64,000 bases of DNA. Origin: UBA3478 sp038134285. GTDB taxonomy: Bacteria; Bacteroidota; Bacteroidia; Flavobacteriales; Flavobacteriaceae. Location of the stretch: the NCBI GenBank assembly GCA_038134285.1, contig JAYPUW010000001.1:185757-249756 (forward strand), written 5' to 3'. Position numbers and translations under genes: made by a program. The notes under the pieces are model-generated. The model saw only the letters and a list, made by a program, of their open reading frames with translations. It was not told the DNA's origin and searched no databases. Shown here one piece after another: positions 8,141 to 16,300 of the stretch. Position 1 is the stretch's first letter, and every line of letters begins with the position of its first letter.

Positions 8141-9583
8141 TTAGCGGCTACACCCCTGGTAGTCAATCATCCCAGGATTCATCGTCTTAAGGTATGCGAT
8201 GATATAATCGGCCGTCGTCTTTTCAAAACTGACGGAGGGCGTACCGAACAAGTCTCCAAACTCGTTAGTGATGTAATCGTTAAGCGCAAAAGTGAGCATC
8301 ATGTCATCAGGCAACTGCGTACCTCCTTGTGTCAACTCGATCTGATCACCGTACCGCTCAAGCGTAAAATCTGACGAATAGCTGTAACTCGTATTGATCT
8401 GCTCTAAGAGGTCTTCAAGCGCTCCTACACTTAGCTCGTAGGCCTCAAAACCATTTCCGAACGGATCAATGGTATAGATATCAAAGGGCGTAATGGGTCC
8501 GGACTCTAGATCTGCACGCACCCCTCCGCGATTTTGAATAGTAAAGTCAGCTTCGGCAACAAAACGTAAGGCATCAGTATAGAAACAGGCCGTTTCAGTG
8601 CGGTTGTGATCGTGTCCTGAGGTTCCTATAGTCTCATAGAATTCGGGGCGGTTATTATAGGTCTCTATAAGGCTAAGCATTTCGGAATCAAACGCCGATT
8701 CGGCGGCCAGGTCTATGATTTCGAAGTCGTAATCGATCGATCCGTCTTCTGCAATCTTAAGCGTAGTCTTACCCATGGTCTCTAAGTGTTTGCCTGACAT
8801 CACCATAAATTTATTATTCAGCGAATAACCGTAGATCTGATTGGTATGGCCTCCAATCACGAGGTCTATGAAGTCGTAGCTGCTGAGTAACTCTCTGTCT
8901 TCTTCTTCGCCCTGATGGGTAAGTGCCACAAGCAGATCTGCCCCTGTTTCGGCCTTAAGATTTCTAAAACGGCTGAAGGCAGTGTTGCCATCTTGAAAGT
9001 CGAGTCCTTCAATCTTTTTTGGATGAGTGAGAGGGTAACCTCCACGGCTTCCGGTTTCTACCACTCCCACAAAGGCGATCTTAATAGGCCCCTTTTGAAT
9101 CACTGTATAATCAGGAAAGTCTTCTAGTTGGCCCGTTCCGGGTTCAACGTTAGAACAGATGAAATCAAAGCTTGCCTGATTGACTCGGGCCGCTAACGCC
9201 TCTTGGCCATAATCAAACTCGTGATTGCCCACCACGTTCACGTCGAGTCCTGTCTTTGAGAGCAGGTCAACTAAAGGATACCCCTTTTCTGGATGAAAAT
9301 CCACGATAGGATTTCCTGAAAAAAGATCTCCGGCACTGACAAAATATACCGATTGGTATTTTTTTTGTGCCGCCCAAAGAATAGGTTTGATCTTAGCAAA
9401 ATTATCAATGCGTCCGTGCACATCGTTAACGCTAAAAATAACCACTTCTTGAACCACAGAGCCCCCTTGATTCTCGTCGGGGGCTAAAACGCTAGGTGGA
9501 GTGCTGTCTACTGAGCAAGAAAACAGCAATGAGGCCAACCAAAAGGCAAAAACAGAGATAGGCATGGGACTGATTTTAAGCAT
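8141..9583 (-). CDS. Exported 5'-nucleotidase / metallophosphatase lipoprotein (UshA-like)
   Basis: This 480-residue enzyme probably removes phosphate from extracellular nucleotides. It has a lipoprotein signal with C23 in LLFSC. The calcineurin-like domain (about residues 45-270) carries D54 and H56 of NDVHG, D86 of SAGDLFSG, GNHEFDYG at 119-126 and a GGHTNQ motif near 242. The C-terminal substrate-binding 5'-nucleotidase domain (about 310-470) includes NRGGVRADL. Its place downstream of phosphate uptake genes on the same strand fits phosphate scavenging, but 285 bases separate them, so it has its own transcript or a long leader. A second in-frame start exists at residue 7. Confidence 0.9.
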   Translation of the reverse strand: MLKISPMPISVFAFWLASLLFSCSVDSTPPSVLAPDENQGGSVVQEVVIFSVNDVHGRIDNFAKIKPILWAAQKKYQSVYFVSAGDLFSGNPIVDFHPEKGYPLVDLLSKTGLDVNVVGNHEFDYGQEALAARVNQASFDFICSNVEPGTGQLEDFPDYTVIQKGPIKIAFVGVVETGSRGGYPLTHPKKIEGLDFQDGNTAFSRFRNLKAETGADLLVALTHQGEEEDRELLSSYDFIDLVIGGHTNQIYGYSLNNKFMVMSGKHLETMGKTTLKIAEDGSIDYDFEIIDLAAESAFDSEMLSLIETYNNRPEFYETIGTSGHDHNRTETACFYTDALRFVAEADFTIQNRGGVRADLESGPITPFDIYTIDPFGNGFEAYELSVGALEDLLEQINTSYSYSSDFTLERYGDQIELTQGGTQLPDDMMLTFALNDYITNEFGDLFGTPSVSFEKTTADYIIAYLKTMNPGMIDYQGCSR

Positions 9584-9639
9584 TATATTACGTTTACGCT
9601 AAAAGACTCTACGAAAAGCAATGTACCTTTATAGGGCCT

Positions 9640-10656
9640 ATGAAAAATCTATACGTTGTAACCCTTATTGCTAGCGCCTTGACGCTGACAAGTTGTGGTA
9701 CTGCTAAAGTAGTACCCTTTGCTCAGACCACCGTTCCTGAAGGGCTTGATTATTCAAAAAATGAAAGCTGGGCTGCCCTGCCCGGGGCATATCCTGATGC
9801 CCTAAATGCTGTCGTCTCGTCAAACGAAATTAAAGAAGCTGATGTCTTTTTCATCTATCCTACACTTTTTTCACACAAAAAAGACCCTGCCTGGAACGCC
9901 GACGTTACCGACCCAGAGGTAAGAAACGAAGTGATTGAATTGAGCGTGGCCAACCAAGCGTCTGCCTTTGCTGCGGCAGCCAATGTCTACGTGCCCTTTT
10001 ACCGTCAAGCACACATCAAAATCTTCAATGAAAAGCATACTGAACTCGTCGGATCAAGTTGGGATATCGCCTACCAGGACGTAAAGCGCGCCTTTGAATA
10101 TTACCTCAAGCACTACAACCATGGGCGCCCTATTATCATCGCTGGCCATAGTCAGGGCAGCATGCACGGATCAGCTCTAGTCAAGGAATTTTTTGACGGA
10201 ACAGCCCTTCAAGACCAGCTCATCGCCGCTTATTTGCCAGGGGCAGGAGTGCCACTTGACTACTTTGAAGAATTACCCCTACTCACTGAGCCAGGAGCCA
10301 TTGGCGGCTTCGTCAGTTGGAACACCTACAAAATGGGGAAGGTCCCAAAACACCGTTATGAGACCTATTATAAAGGTAGAAGCACCACCAATCCCATCAC
10401 CTGGGATGCTAGTGTTTCAACCACCCTCAACCAGCACAAAGGCCTCTTGTATTTCGACAAAGAGATTTATCCCCAAAGCTTGAAGGTCGAGCTCATTGAT
10501 GGGATGGTGTGGGCCACAGTGCCTGAGGTTCCTAAAAGATTCTTAATGAGCTTCATCAAAAATTACCACGCCTTCGATATCAACTTGTTTTGGAAAGATA
10601 TAAGCGATAACGCCGAGCTTCGCACTCAAAACTGGATTAACGCGAGTAGCCAGTGA
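9640..10656 (+). CDS. DUF3089 alpha/beta-hydrolase-like lipoprotein
   Basis: The 338-residue protein starts with a lipoprotein signal (LTSC, C19). It matches DUF3089: ADVFFIYPTLF near residues 67-77, VYVPFYRQAH near 116-125, and a nucleophile elbow IIIAGHSQGS with S171. A serine hydrolase or lipase-like activity on the cell surface is likely, but the substrate is unknown. It is transcribed away from the 5'-nucleotidase gene with 56 bases between the starts, so the two share a divergent promoter region. The next gene overlaps its stop by one base. Confidence 0.85.
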   Translation: MKNLYVVTLIASALTLTSCGTAKVVPFAQTTVPEGLDYSKNESWAALPGAYPDALNAVVSSNEIKEADVFFIYPTLFSHKKDPAWNADVTDPEVRNEVIELSVANQASAFAAAANVYVPFYRQAHIKIFNEKHTELVGSSWDIAYQDVKRAFEYYLKHYNHGRPIIIAGHSQGSMHGSALVKEFFDGTALQDQLIAAYLPGAGVPLDYFEELPLLTEPGAIGGFVSWNTYKMGKVPKHRYETYYKGRSTTNPITWDASVSTTLNQHKGLLYFDKEIYPQSLKVELIDGMVWATVPEVPKRFLMSFIKNYHAFDINLFWKDISDNAELRTQNWINASSQ

Positions 10657-11054
10657 TGCTCAAATCTGTTCTTCTGTCTTTCATTGCCTTCGCTGCGGTT
10701 TTGTCTTGTGAAGACGAGGCCTTAATCACAGGCGACAAGGAGTGCCCCCAAACCTATCAAGGTAGGCTGGCGCTTAAAGGTATCTGTATGAATTATGTAA
10801 TTGAGGTACTTGATCCCATCAACCAAGAGTGGGTGGAGGCCCAGTGGGTTAACCCTTTCGACGAAACGACTTACATCAATGCCTTCAGACTCGGCTCGGT
10901 GTGTTCGTTTGACGACAGCATCAAAGAAGGAGACCTCTTTTATTTTGAGGCAAGCCTTGAGCCTTTTGAAGAGCAGCTTTGTGCGGTATGTGAAGCTTAT
11001 AGCCCAACCCCTTCTAAAACCCTTTACGTTCGCGTTTGCGATTCGAGCAATTAA
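10656..11054 (+). CDS. Small lipoprotein of unknown function
   Basis: The product is about 132 residues with a short signal peptide and a lipobox ending in cysteine (AAVLSCEDE). The mature part has several cysteines (in KECPQ, KGICMN, GSVCSF and CAVCEA) that could form disulfides, and is predicted mostly beta. The ATG at 10656 is preferred over the GTG at 10653 because it makes the usual TGATG stop/start overlap with the DUF3089 gene. I do not recognise the family. Coupling suggests it acts with, or is anchored beside, the upstream hydrolase. Confidence 0.7.
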   Translation: MLKSVLLSFIAFAAVLSCEDEALITGDKECPQTYQGRLALKGICMNYVIEVLDPINQEWVEAQWVNPFDETTYINAFRLGSVCSFDDSIKEGDLFYFEASLEPFEEQLCAVCEAYSPTPSKTLYVRVCDSSN

Positions 11055-11091
11055 GCCTTATGAATGCTTCAATTACCTTTCAATCGCTCCC

Positions 11092-11691
11092 ATGAAACGC
11101 CTTCTAGTTGAAACGGTACAGCGCTATGTGAATTTAGATTCCGATGAGCAGCGCTAACTCTTGAAGGGATTTACGCTTCAAACCGTAAAACGGAGAGAGG
11201 TGTGGCTAAAAGAGGGCGAAGAAACGCCCTGCCTCGCCCTTGTAGGATCAGGATGCCTCTACTCGTATACCTTAGACAAGAAGGGCAATCAAACCCACTT
11301 ACAATTCGCAGAAAAGAGGTGGTGGATTACCGATCTATATGCCTATTTAACCGGTCAAAAGTCCACTCAAATTATTAAAGCGATAGAAACAAGCGAGATC
11401 TTGGTGGTTACTCGTGAGGCTCAAGAAAAGTTGTTTGAAGCTATTCCGAAACTTTAGCGCTTCTTTCGGATCATCACTGAAAACGCCCTGGTGAGTAGTC
11501 GCAAACCCGCCCTTGATTTAATCCACCTCGATGCGCGTCAGCGCTATCTTGAATTTGAAAACAAACACCGCGACCTCTTGCAGACACTGCCGCAAAAACT
11601 CATTGCCAAATACATCGGAATCACCCCCGAATTTCTATCTAAACTAAGACGCGAACTCATTAAAGAAGAGGGTCAAAAGCCCAAGAAATAA
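11092..11691 (+). pseudogene. Crp/Fnr-family regulator gene with two in-frame stop codons
   Basis: A single uninterrupted frame from ATG 11092 to TAA 11691 would encode 199 residues, the normal length for Bacteroidota Crp/Fnr-like regulators. It contains a cyclic-nucleotide-binding-type beta barrel (LKEGEETPCLALVGSGCLYSY region, about residues 39-60), a dimer helix and a C-terminal helix-turn-helix (LIAKYIGITPEFLSKLRREL). The frame is broken by TAA at 11155-11157 (codon 22) and TAG at 11455-11457 (codon 122), with no insertion or deletion. Both stops are one change from glutamine codons (CAA, CAG). It is most simply a recent pseudogene. Confidence 0.8.
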
Positions 11692-11703
11692 AAGGCAGTG
11701 CCG

Positions 11704-11711
11704 TATCTTTG
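11704..11711 (+). promoter_or_regulatory. TATCTTTG -7 box before the methyltransferase gene
   Basis: TATCTTTG fits the Bacteroidota -7 consensus TAnnTTTG and lies 17 bases upstream of the ATG at 11729. No clear TTG -33 element is present at the usual distance. Confidence 0.5.
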
Positions 11712-11728
11712 CATTCAGAATAATTGCT

Positions 11729-12340
11729 ATGAAAGACTTCTGGAATGCCCGTTACGGTAAAGAGGCATATGCTTACGGAACTGACCCCAACGTCTTCTTT
11801 AAATCACGTATTGACACCCTGCATCCAGGCCGACTCTTATTGCCTGCTGAGGGAGAAGGTCGCAACGCTGTGTACGCCGCATCCAAAGGATTTCAGGTGA
11901 GCGCATACGACTGGTCTGAAGCCGCATGTGCCAAAGCGGAAAAATTGGCTCAAAAGCACCAAGTCGAGCTCGATTACCGAGTGTGTAGTCTGAGCGACCT
12001 GACCTACCCTGAGGCACACTTCGATGCGCTTGCTATGATCTATGTGCATTTTCCGGAGCCCATCAGAACTTCAAATCTCAAGCGATTATTAGCAATGCTA
12101 AAACCCGGGGGATCTTTCATTTTCGAAGGCTTCAGCGAAAGTCATCCAGCATACCAGGCAAAGAATCCGGTAGTAGGAGGACCTAAAGAGCCGACCTTTC
12201 TGTACATCCTTTCTGACCTAAAAACAAATTTGACTGGCTATCACTTTGAGTACGAAGCTCAAGAAGAAACCCTTCTAGATGAAGGTGAATTTCATAGAGG
12301 CCTTGCAGAAGTGGTACGCGTTCACGCTATAAAATCTTAA
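11729..12340 (+). CDS. Class I SAM-dependent methyltransferase, TehB/TPMT-like
   Basis: The 203-residue protein has a Rossmann-type methyltransferase fold: motif I is LLLPAEGEGRNAVYAASKG (about residues 36-54), followed by VSAYDWSEAACAKAE, the acidic VCSLSDL segment and a post-motif LKPGGSFIFEGFS near 127-139. The opening FWNARYGKEAYAYGTDPN is shared by small cytosolic methyltransferases related to tellurite-resistance TehB and thiopurine methyltransferases. The acceptor is unknown. It is the first gene of a tight run with the DUF3050, DUF2237 and lipoprotein genes, four bases before the next start. Confidence 0.85.
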   Translation: MKDFWNARYGKEAYAYGTDPNVFFKSRIDTLHPGRLLLPAEGEGRNAVYAASKGFQVSAYDWSEAACAKAEKLAQKHQVELDYRVCSLSDLTYPEAHFDALAMIYVHFPEPIRTSNLKRLLAMLKPGGSFIFEGFSESHPAYQAKNPVVGGPKEPTFLYILSDLKTNLTGYHFEYEAQEETLLDEGEFHRGLAEVVRVHAIKS

Positions 12341-12344
12341 GACT

Positions 12345-13106
12345 ATGTCTACTCAAATTGAAGTCATTGAATCACGCCTCAAGCCCTTAAGAGAACAGCT
12401 AAAGAACCATAAGCTCTATGCCGCACTAAAAACCCTTGAGCACGTTAAAACCTTCACCGAATTTCATGTTTATGCGGTATGGGATTTCATGTCGCTACTG
12501 AAGGCCCTTCAAATGCAATTCACCTGTGTGCATACGCCGTGGGTTCCTGCAGCTGATCCGGAAATTGCGCGCTTCATCAATGAAATCGTGCACGGCGAAG
12601 AGAGCGACCTCAACGAAAAAGGCGAACCCAACAGTCATTTTGAGATGTACCTCGATGCCATGCATGAAATCGGAGCATCTACCGCTTCTATCGAGCACTT
12701 CATCGCATCGGTCCGCAAAGTCAGCTCTGTGCCAGACGCTTTACAACAGGCCAAAGCCCCTCAGGCGGCGCAAGATTTTGTGAACTACACCTTCAGCCTA
12801 ATCGATGCGGGTAAAGCGCATGAAATAGCTTCTGCTTTTACGTTCGGACGCGAAGACGTTATCCCTGACATGTTCATTGCCATTTTAGACCGCTCAGGCG
12901 CCAGCGAAGAATCTTTCATTAAATTCAGATACTACCTCGATCGCCACATTGAACTCGACGGAGACGAACACGGACCAATCGCCCTCAAAATGATCGAAAA
13001 ATTGTGCGGATCTAACCCCCAACACTGGAAAGAGGTAGAGGCTATTGCCGTCACTTCCCTCGAAAAACGCATCGCACTCTGGGATAGTATCTACAAAGCT
13101 CTTTAA
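12345..13106 (+). CDS. DUF3050 protein, heme-oxygenase-like fold
   Basis: This 253-residue cytosolic protein matches DUF3050 along its length. Likely metal ligands stand out on conserved helices: E39 and H41 (TEFHVYAVWDF), E80/H83/E85 (NEIVHGEE), and H201, E203, D205 and H209 in RHIELDGDEHGP. This Glu/His pattern and the helical make-up resemble heme-oxygenase-like proteins, including the diiron oxidases of that fold. A diiron oxygenase role is inferred, not shown. It is in one transcript with a methyltransferase before it and a DUF2237 gene three bases after it. Confidence 0.8.
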   Translation: MSTQIEVIESRLKPLREQLKNHKLYAALKTLEHVKTFTEFHVYAVWDFMSLLKALQMQFTCVHTPWVPAADPEIARFINEIVHGEESDLNEKGEPNSHFEMYLDAMHEIGASTASIEHFIASVRKVSSVPDALQQAKAPQAAQDFVNYTFSLIDAGKAHEIASAFTFGREDVIPDMFIAILDRSGASEESFIKFRYYLDRHIELDGDEHGPIALKMIEKLCGSNPQHWKEVEAIAVTSLEKRIALWDSIYKAL

Positions 13107-13109
13107 TCC

Positions 13110-13472
13110 ATGGAAACTGCCCTGAACGTATATGGCGAAACCCTTGAGGTGTGCTGCAGTGCTCCGGCAACCGGATTTTATCGAGATGGCTATTGCCAAT
13201 CTACACCTCAAGACCTTGGCACCCATACGGTATGCGCCCAAGTGACTGAAGAATTTTTATCTTTCAGTCTATCTAGAGGAAACGATTTGATATCGCCTCA
13301 GCAATTTTATCAGTTTGGCGGATTGCGTCCTGGAGATTTCTGGTGCCTGTGTATCTCTCGATGGCTCGAGGCCTATAAAGCCGGGGTAGCACCCAAAATA
13401 AAGCTCAAAGCCTGTCACAAAAAGTGCTTAGAATTCGTTTCGCTAGAAGTTTTAGAAGCCTATAGCTTATGA
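13110..13472 (+). CDS. DUF2237 family protein
   Basis: The 120-residue protein matches DUF2237 end to end, with the family's NVYGETLEVCCSAPATGFYR opening, GTHTVCAQVTEEFLSFSLSRGNDL (landmark at about residues 37-60), GGLRPGDFWCLCISRW near 71-86 and AGVAPKI. Invariant cysteines C15, C43 and the CLC pair suggest metal or redox chemistry, but no function is known for the family. Its start follows the DUF3050 stop by three bases and its stop overlaps the next gene by four. Confidence 0.88.
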   Translation: METALNVYGETLEVCCSAPATGFYRDGYCQSTPQDLGTHTVCAQVTEEFLSFSLSRGNDLISPQQFYQFGGLRPGDFWCLCISRWLEAYKAGVAPKIKLKACHKKCLEFVSLEVLEAYSL

Positions 13473-14200
13473 AAAAATTAATTTTTATACTGATCGGTAT
13501 CTTAATAGCTTCTTGCGCTCAAAATCCGGCCAAAGCACTCGTTCTAAAATCGGTGGAATATCATGGATTCGATCATCTCAACACCGAGTCGGTCACCTTT
13601 ACATTCAGAGACGCCACCTACACGGTTAATCGCAATTTTAATGGCGGAACTCTCTACACCAAATCGTTCAAGCAATTTGATACGATTCGTCAAGACAGCC
13701 TTCAACTCAACGATAGCCTATTCAACTCAAGACAGTTTAAGCGTTACGCGAACGGCCAGCTCTTGGACCTATCAGACAAAGACAACGATCGTTTTGCGCA
13801 GAGTCTGAACTCGGTGGGGTATTTCTTTCAGCTTCCGTTACCGCTGCTCGACGAAGCCGCCCAGCTCACTCTCCTTGAAAACACCTCTATTAAAGGAAAA
13901 ACCTATGCTACCCTAGCAGTAAGTTTTACGCCTGAACAAGGAGGACAAGACCACCAAGACACTTTTCGCTATTACTTTGACACTAAGACTCACGCCCTCG
14001 GCTACCTGTCTTACGCCTATGAAACCAACGGCGGAGGCATCCGCTTTCGAGTCGCAACACCCTTACCCCACAACGGGTTCATTTTTCTCAACTACCTCAA
14101 CTACAAACCCGCCGAAGAGGTCTCTCTCGACAGCCTCCCCGCTCTTTACGAAGCCGGCGCCCTCGAACTCGTCTCAGAAGTTAGTAATGCGATCGAATGA
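13469..14200 (+). CDS. DUF6503-like lipoprotein
   Basis: The 243-residue protein has a lipoprotein signal (LIASCAQ, C16) and a mature domain starting ALVLKSVEYHGFDHL, as in Bacteroidota lipoproteins of the DUF6503 type. It is distantly similar in layout to the protein at 63124-63834, with a TFRYYFDTKTHALGYLSYAYE region matching that protein's SYLWLLDDTYRPTAFKMW. The fold is probably an outer-membrane-lipoprotein carrier-like beta sheet. It overlaps the DUF2237 gene by four bases and closes the four-gene run that starts at 11729. The function is unknown. Confidence 0.7.
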   Translation: MKKLIFILIGILIASCAQNPAKALVLKSVEYHGFDHLNTESVTFTFRDATYTVNRNFNGGTLYTKSFKQFDTIRQDSLQLNDSLFNSRQFKRYANGQLLDLSDKDNDRFAQSLNSVGYFFQLPLPLLDEAAQLTLLENTSIKGKTYATLAVSFTPEQGGQDHQDTFRYYFDTKTHALGYLSYAYETNGGGIRFRVATPLPHNGFIFLNYLNYKPAEEVSLDSLPALYEAGALELVSEVSNAIE

Positions 14201-14203
14201 AAA

Positions 14204-14244
14204 TTTTGTTTAACTCATAAAAACATATCTTATGTTAAACAAAA
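14204..14244. repeat. 11-bp inverted repeat TTTTGTTTAAC/GTTAAACAAAA
   Basis: Exact arms lie at 14204-14214 and 14234-14244 with 19 bases between them. The right arm begins on the third base of the ATG of the small gene at 14232. In RNA the two arms could pair and hide that start codon; in DNA they could be an operator. The same 11-mer occurs at 4104-4114. Confidence 0.45.
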
Positions 14245-14378
14245 CAATTATACCAACCGTTGCTCTAGCCCTATTCTTAACTTTCTTTGAGGACTTCTAT
14301 AGAAAGTATTTTATAGATTATGAAATGGCTCCTCCAGTAATAACTATGGAAGAATTTAAAAAAGGTTTAGACTTGTAA
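14232..14378 (+). CDS. Small 48-residue protein, possible membrane or secreted peptide
   Basis: A short frame runs from ATG 14232 to TAA 14378. The product has a positively charged start and a hydrophobic stretch (residues 6-18, IIPTVALALFLTF) followed by an acidic/aromatic region (EDFYRKYFIDYEMAPP) and a charged end. That is the layout of a small membrane-bound peptide or an uncleaved signal. I know no family for it. Its start codon is inside an inverted repeat, and its codon use is plain AT-rich, so it could also be a chance frame. Confidence 0.4.
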   Translation: MLNKTIIPTVALALFLTFFEDFYRKYFIDYEMAPPVITMEEFKKGLDL

Positions 14379-14401
14379 ACAAATAAATCTGCATAGAAGA
14401 A

Positions 14402-14409
14402 TATCTTTG
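14402..14409 (+). promoter_or_regulatory. TATCTTTG -7 box before the marC-like gene
   Basis: TATCTTTG matches TAnnTTTG and lies 20 bases before the ATG at 14430. The nearest upstream TTG (14373-14375) is 26 bases away, slightly long for a -33 element. Confidence 0.5.
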
Positions 14410-14429
14410 CACAAGAATTAAAACCTACC

Positions 14430-15008
14430 ATGGAACTCCAATTCAACAGCAAAGAGATTCTCACAGCCTCAATGGTGCTTTTCGCGGTGATTGATATCCT
14501 CGGATCAGTACCTATCATTATCTCCTTAAGAAGAAAAGTCGGACATATTCAATCCGAAAAGGCCTCTTTGGTTGCCGGGGTGATCATGATTGCCTTTCTA
14601 TTTGTCGGAGAAAAAATACTACGCCTTATAGGCATTGATGTCAACTCGTTTGCCGTAGCAGGTGCATTTGTGCTCTTTCTGTTAGGTTTAGAGATGATCC
14701 TTGGCATCAATATCTTCGGCGAAGACGCCCCTGAAACAGCATCGATTGTCCCGATTGCCTTTCCGTTAATCGCTGGAGCAGGAACCATGACTTCTCTACT
14801 ATCACTACGCGCAGAATACGAGGTCGAGAACATCATCGTCGCCATAATATTGAATCTGATCCTGGTCTATATAGTCCTTAAATCTTCTAAAAAGATTGAA
14901 GAGGTGGTAGGCCAAAACGGACTCATGGTCATCCGCAAAGTCTTCGGAATCATTCTTATGGCAATCGCGGTAAAGCTTTTTGGCGGAAACGCTCCTCAAC
15001 TCTTTTAA
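14430..15008 (+). CDS. MarC/NAAT family integral membrane protein
   Basis: The 192-residue protein has six hydrophobic helices and the MarC family marks: MVLFAVIDILGSVPIIISL near residues 15-33, the GLEMILGIN turn near 86-94 and SIVPIAFPLIAGAGTMT near 105-121. The family was once linked to multiple antibiotic resistance but that role was not upheld; some members move small amino acids. Location is the inner membrane. It is followed ten bases later by a small two-helix membrane protein and has its own -7 box. Confidence 0.88.
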   Translation: MELQFNSKEILTASMVLFAVIDILGSVPIIISLRRKVGHIQSEKASLVAGVIMIAFLFVGEKILRLIGIDVNSFAVAGAFVLFLLGLEMILGINIFGEDAPETASIVPIAFPLIAGAGTMTSLLSLRAEYEVENIIVAIILNLILVYIVLKSSKKIEEVVGQNGLMVIRKVFGIILMAIAVKLFGGNAPQLF

Positions 15009-15017
15009 CCCTTAGTC

Positions 15018-15227
15018 ATGAACAAAATAACCAGTTACGTTTTACTTGGTATAGCAGTAGTCTTGTTAGGATTCAATCTCTTTACAATAGACTATTCAGA
15101 TGTATTTGGAAAAGAAACTAGAGGGTCTTTATTCGGGGCTATTGCCAATCTCTGCGTGACACTAATTGTCTTCATCAATCTTACCTCACAGAAGATTAAA
15201 GAGAAGGTTAAAGAAACAAAAGACTAG
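15018..15227 (+). CDS. Small two-helix membrane protein
   Basis: The 69-residue product has two hydrophobic segments (about residues 5-25 and 40-58) and a lysine-rich C-terminus that would be cytoplasmic. The family is unknown to me. It follows the marC-like gene by nine bases and probably shares its transcript. Its last four bases overlap the end of the convergent dCMP deaminase gene, so no terminator lies between them. Confidence 0.6.
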   Translation: MNKITSYVLLGIAVVLLGFNLFTIDYSDVFGKETRGSLFGAIANLCVTLIVFINLTSQKIKEKVKETKD

Positions 15228-15646
15228 TCCTTTATTTCGAGCTGTAAAATTTCTACGCCTGCCCGCTCTAGAAATTCTAACCCTAAAGTGTCTTTATATT
15301 TTTTGGCGTAAACCAAACGCCTAATACCCGATTGGTGGATGAGCTTACTGCACTCTTTGCATGGGGATAGGGTGATATAAAGGGTGGCTCCCTTGCAGCT
15401 CTGGGTAGATCCTGCCACTTTCAAAATGGCGTTGGCCTCGGCATGCAACACATACCATTTCGTGTAATTTTCTTCGTCCTCGCACGGGTTTTCAAATCCG
15501 GTTGGAGTTCCGTTATACCCATCTGAGATGATCATACGATCTTTCACAATTAAGGCTCCTACCTGCTTGCGTGTACAATGCGAAAGCTTGCCCCAGCGCT
15601 GAGCCATTTCTAGATATGCACGATCGTATTTGATTTGTTTTTCCAC
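15224..15646 (-). CDS. dCMP deaminase / ComEB-type zinc deaminase
   Basis: The 140-residue enzyme deaminates dCMP to dUMP, a step toward dTMP. The zinc site is complete: H68-A-E70 (VLHAEANAIL) and P95-C96-x2-C99 (SPCKECSKLI). Extra cysteines C24 and C55 resemble those of dCMP deaminases that bind a second zinc. The GALIVKDRMIISDGYNGTPTGF opening (about residues 30-51) is characteristic of the family. It is read toward the MarC unit and ends inside the last codons of the small membrane-protein gene. Confidence 0.9.
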   Translation of the reverse strand: MEKQIKYDRAYLEMAQRWGKLSHCTRKQVGALIVKDRMIISDGYNGTPTGFENPCEDEENYTKWYVLHAEANAILKVAGSTQSCKGATLYITLSPCKECSKLIHQSGIRRLVYAKKYKDTLGLEFLERAGVEILQLEIKD

Positions 15647-15700
15647 GTCATGCGATGATACGTAAAAAACTTCAAAACTCAGAATGCAGGATATTAAAGC

Positions 15701-16294
15701 TTAAAACCAACCCTCAGGGGCTGCCTTTAAAGCAATGCTGAAGGCCAGTAGCAGAATGGCCGCTGAAATGAGGCGCACGGCTATGGGGCGTTTTTCACGC
15801 AAGGTGAGTGCTAGTAAGGCAGAGAGGGCCAGGGTGATCGAAATGACGATGAGCTGGGCGACTTCGATGCCAAGAGTAAAACCGAGCAAGGCAGTTGCCT
15901 TTTCGTCTTCGCCTCCCATGATCATGTTGAAGTAGTTTGAAAATCCGAATCCGTGGATGAGTCCGAAGAAGACCGTGGCAATAAGCGGGATGCTGATTCC
16001 GCTTTTTCCGTTCGACGATTCGCCGAGCACGAGGTTGTAGAGTGCCGTGAGGGCAATGGTGACCGGAATCAGAAATTCGATGAGCCCTGCGTCTATTTTA
16101 AAAATATTGAATGCGGCGAGCGCAAGCGAAGTAGTGTGGGCCACGGTGAAGGCAGTGGCGAAAAGTAACAGGCGTAAAAACGATTTAAAAGCATAAGGGA
16201 TTGCAAGGGCGATCATAAAGAACACGTGGTCGTATCCGTCAAGGTCGAGCACATGATAAATGCCGAGTTCGAGGTAAAAGCGTATGGTCTCCAT
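15701..16294 (-). CDS. HupE/UreJ-like membrane protein
   Basis: The 197-residue protein has six to seven hydrophobic helices and the HupE/UreJ type-2 motif: GIYHVLDLDGYDHVFFMIAL near residues 12-31, TAFTVAHTTSLALA near 47-60 and FGLIHGFGFSNYF near 108-120. The histidines in these motifs (H14, H25, H53, H115) are the likely metal ligands; relatives carry nickel or cobalt or are secreted-protein accessories. No hydrogenase or urease gene lies nearby. It follows the TerB-DnaJ gene by six bases and is likely co-transcribed. Confidence 0.82.
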   Translation of the reverse strand: METIRFYLELGIYHVLDLDGYDHVFFMIALAIPYAFKSFLRLLLFATAFTVAHTTSLALAAFNIFKIDAGLIEFLIPVTIALTALYNLVLGESSNGKSGISIPLIATVFFGLIHGFGFSNYFNMIMGGEDEKATALLGFTLGIEVAQLIVISITLALSALLALTLREKRPIAVRLISAAILLLAFSIALKAAPEGWF

Positions 16295-16300
16295 TTCAAC

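Noticed and set aside
11092..11691. Genetic-code change or programmed recoding of TAA/TAG
   Set aside because: Many intact genes in the window end with TAA and TAG; only two damaged loci carry internal stops, and no recoding signal such as a SECIS-like hairpin was seen.
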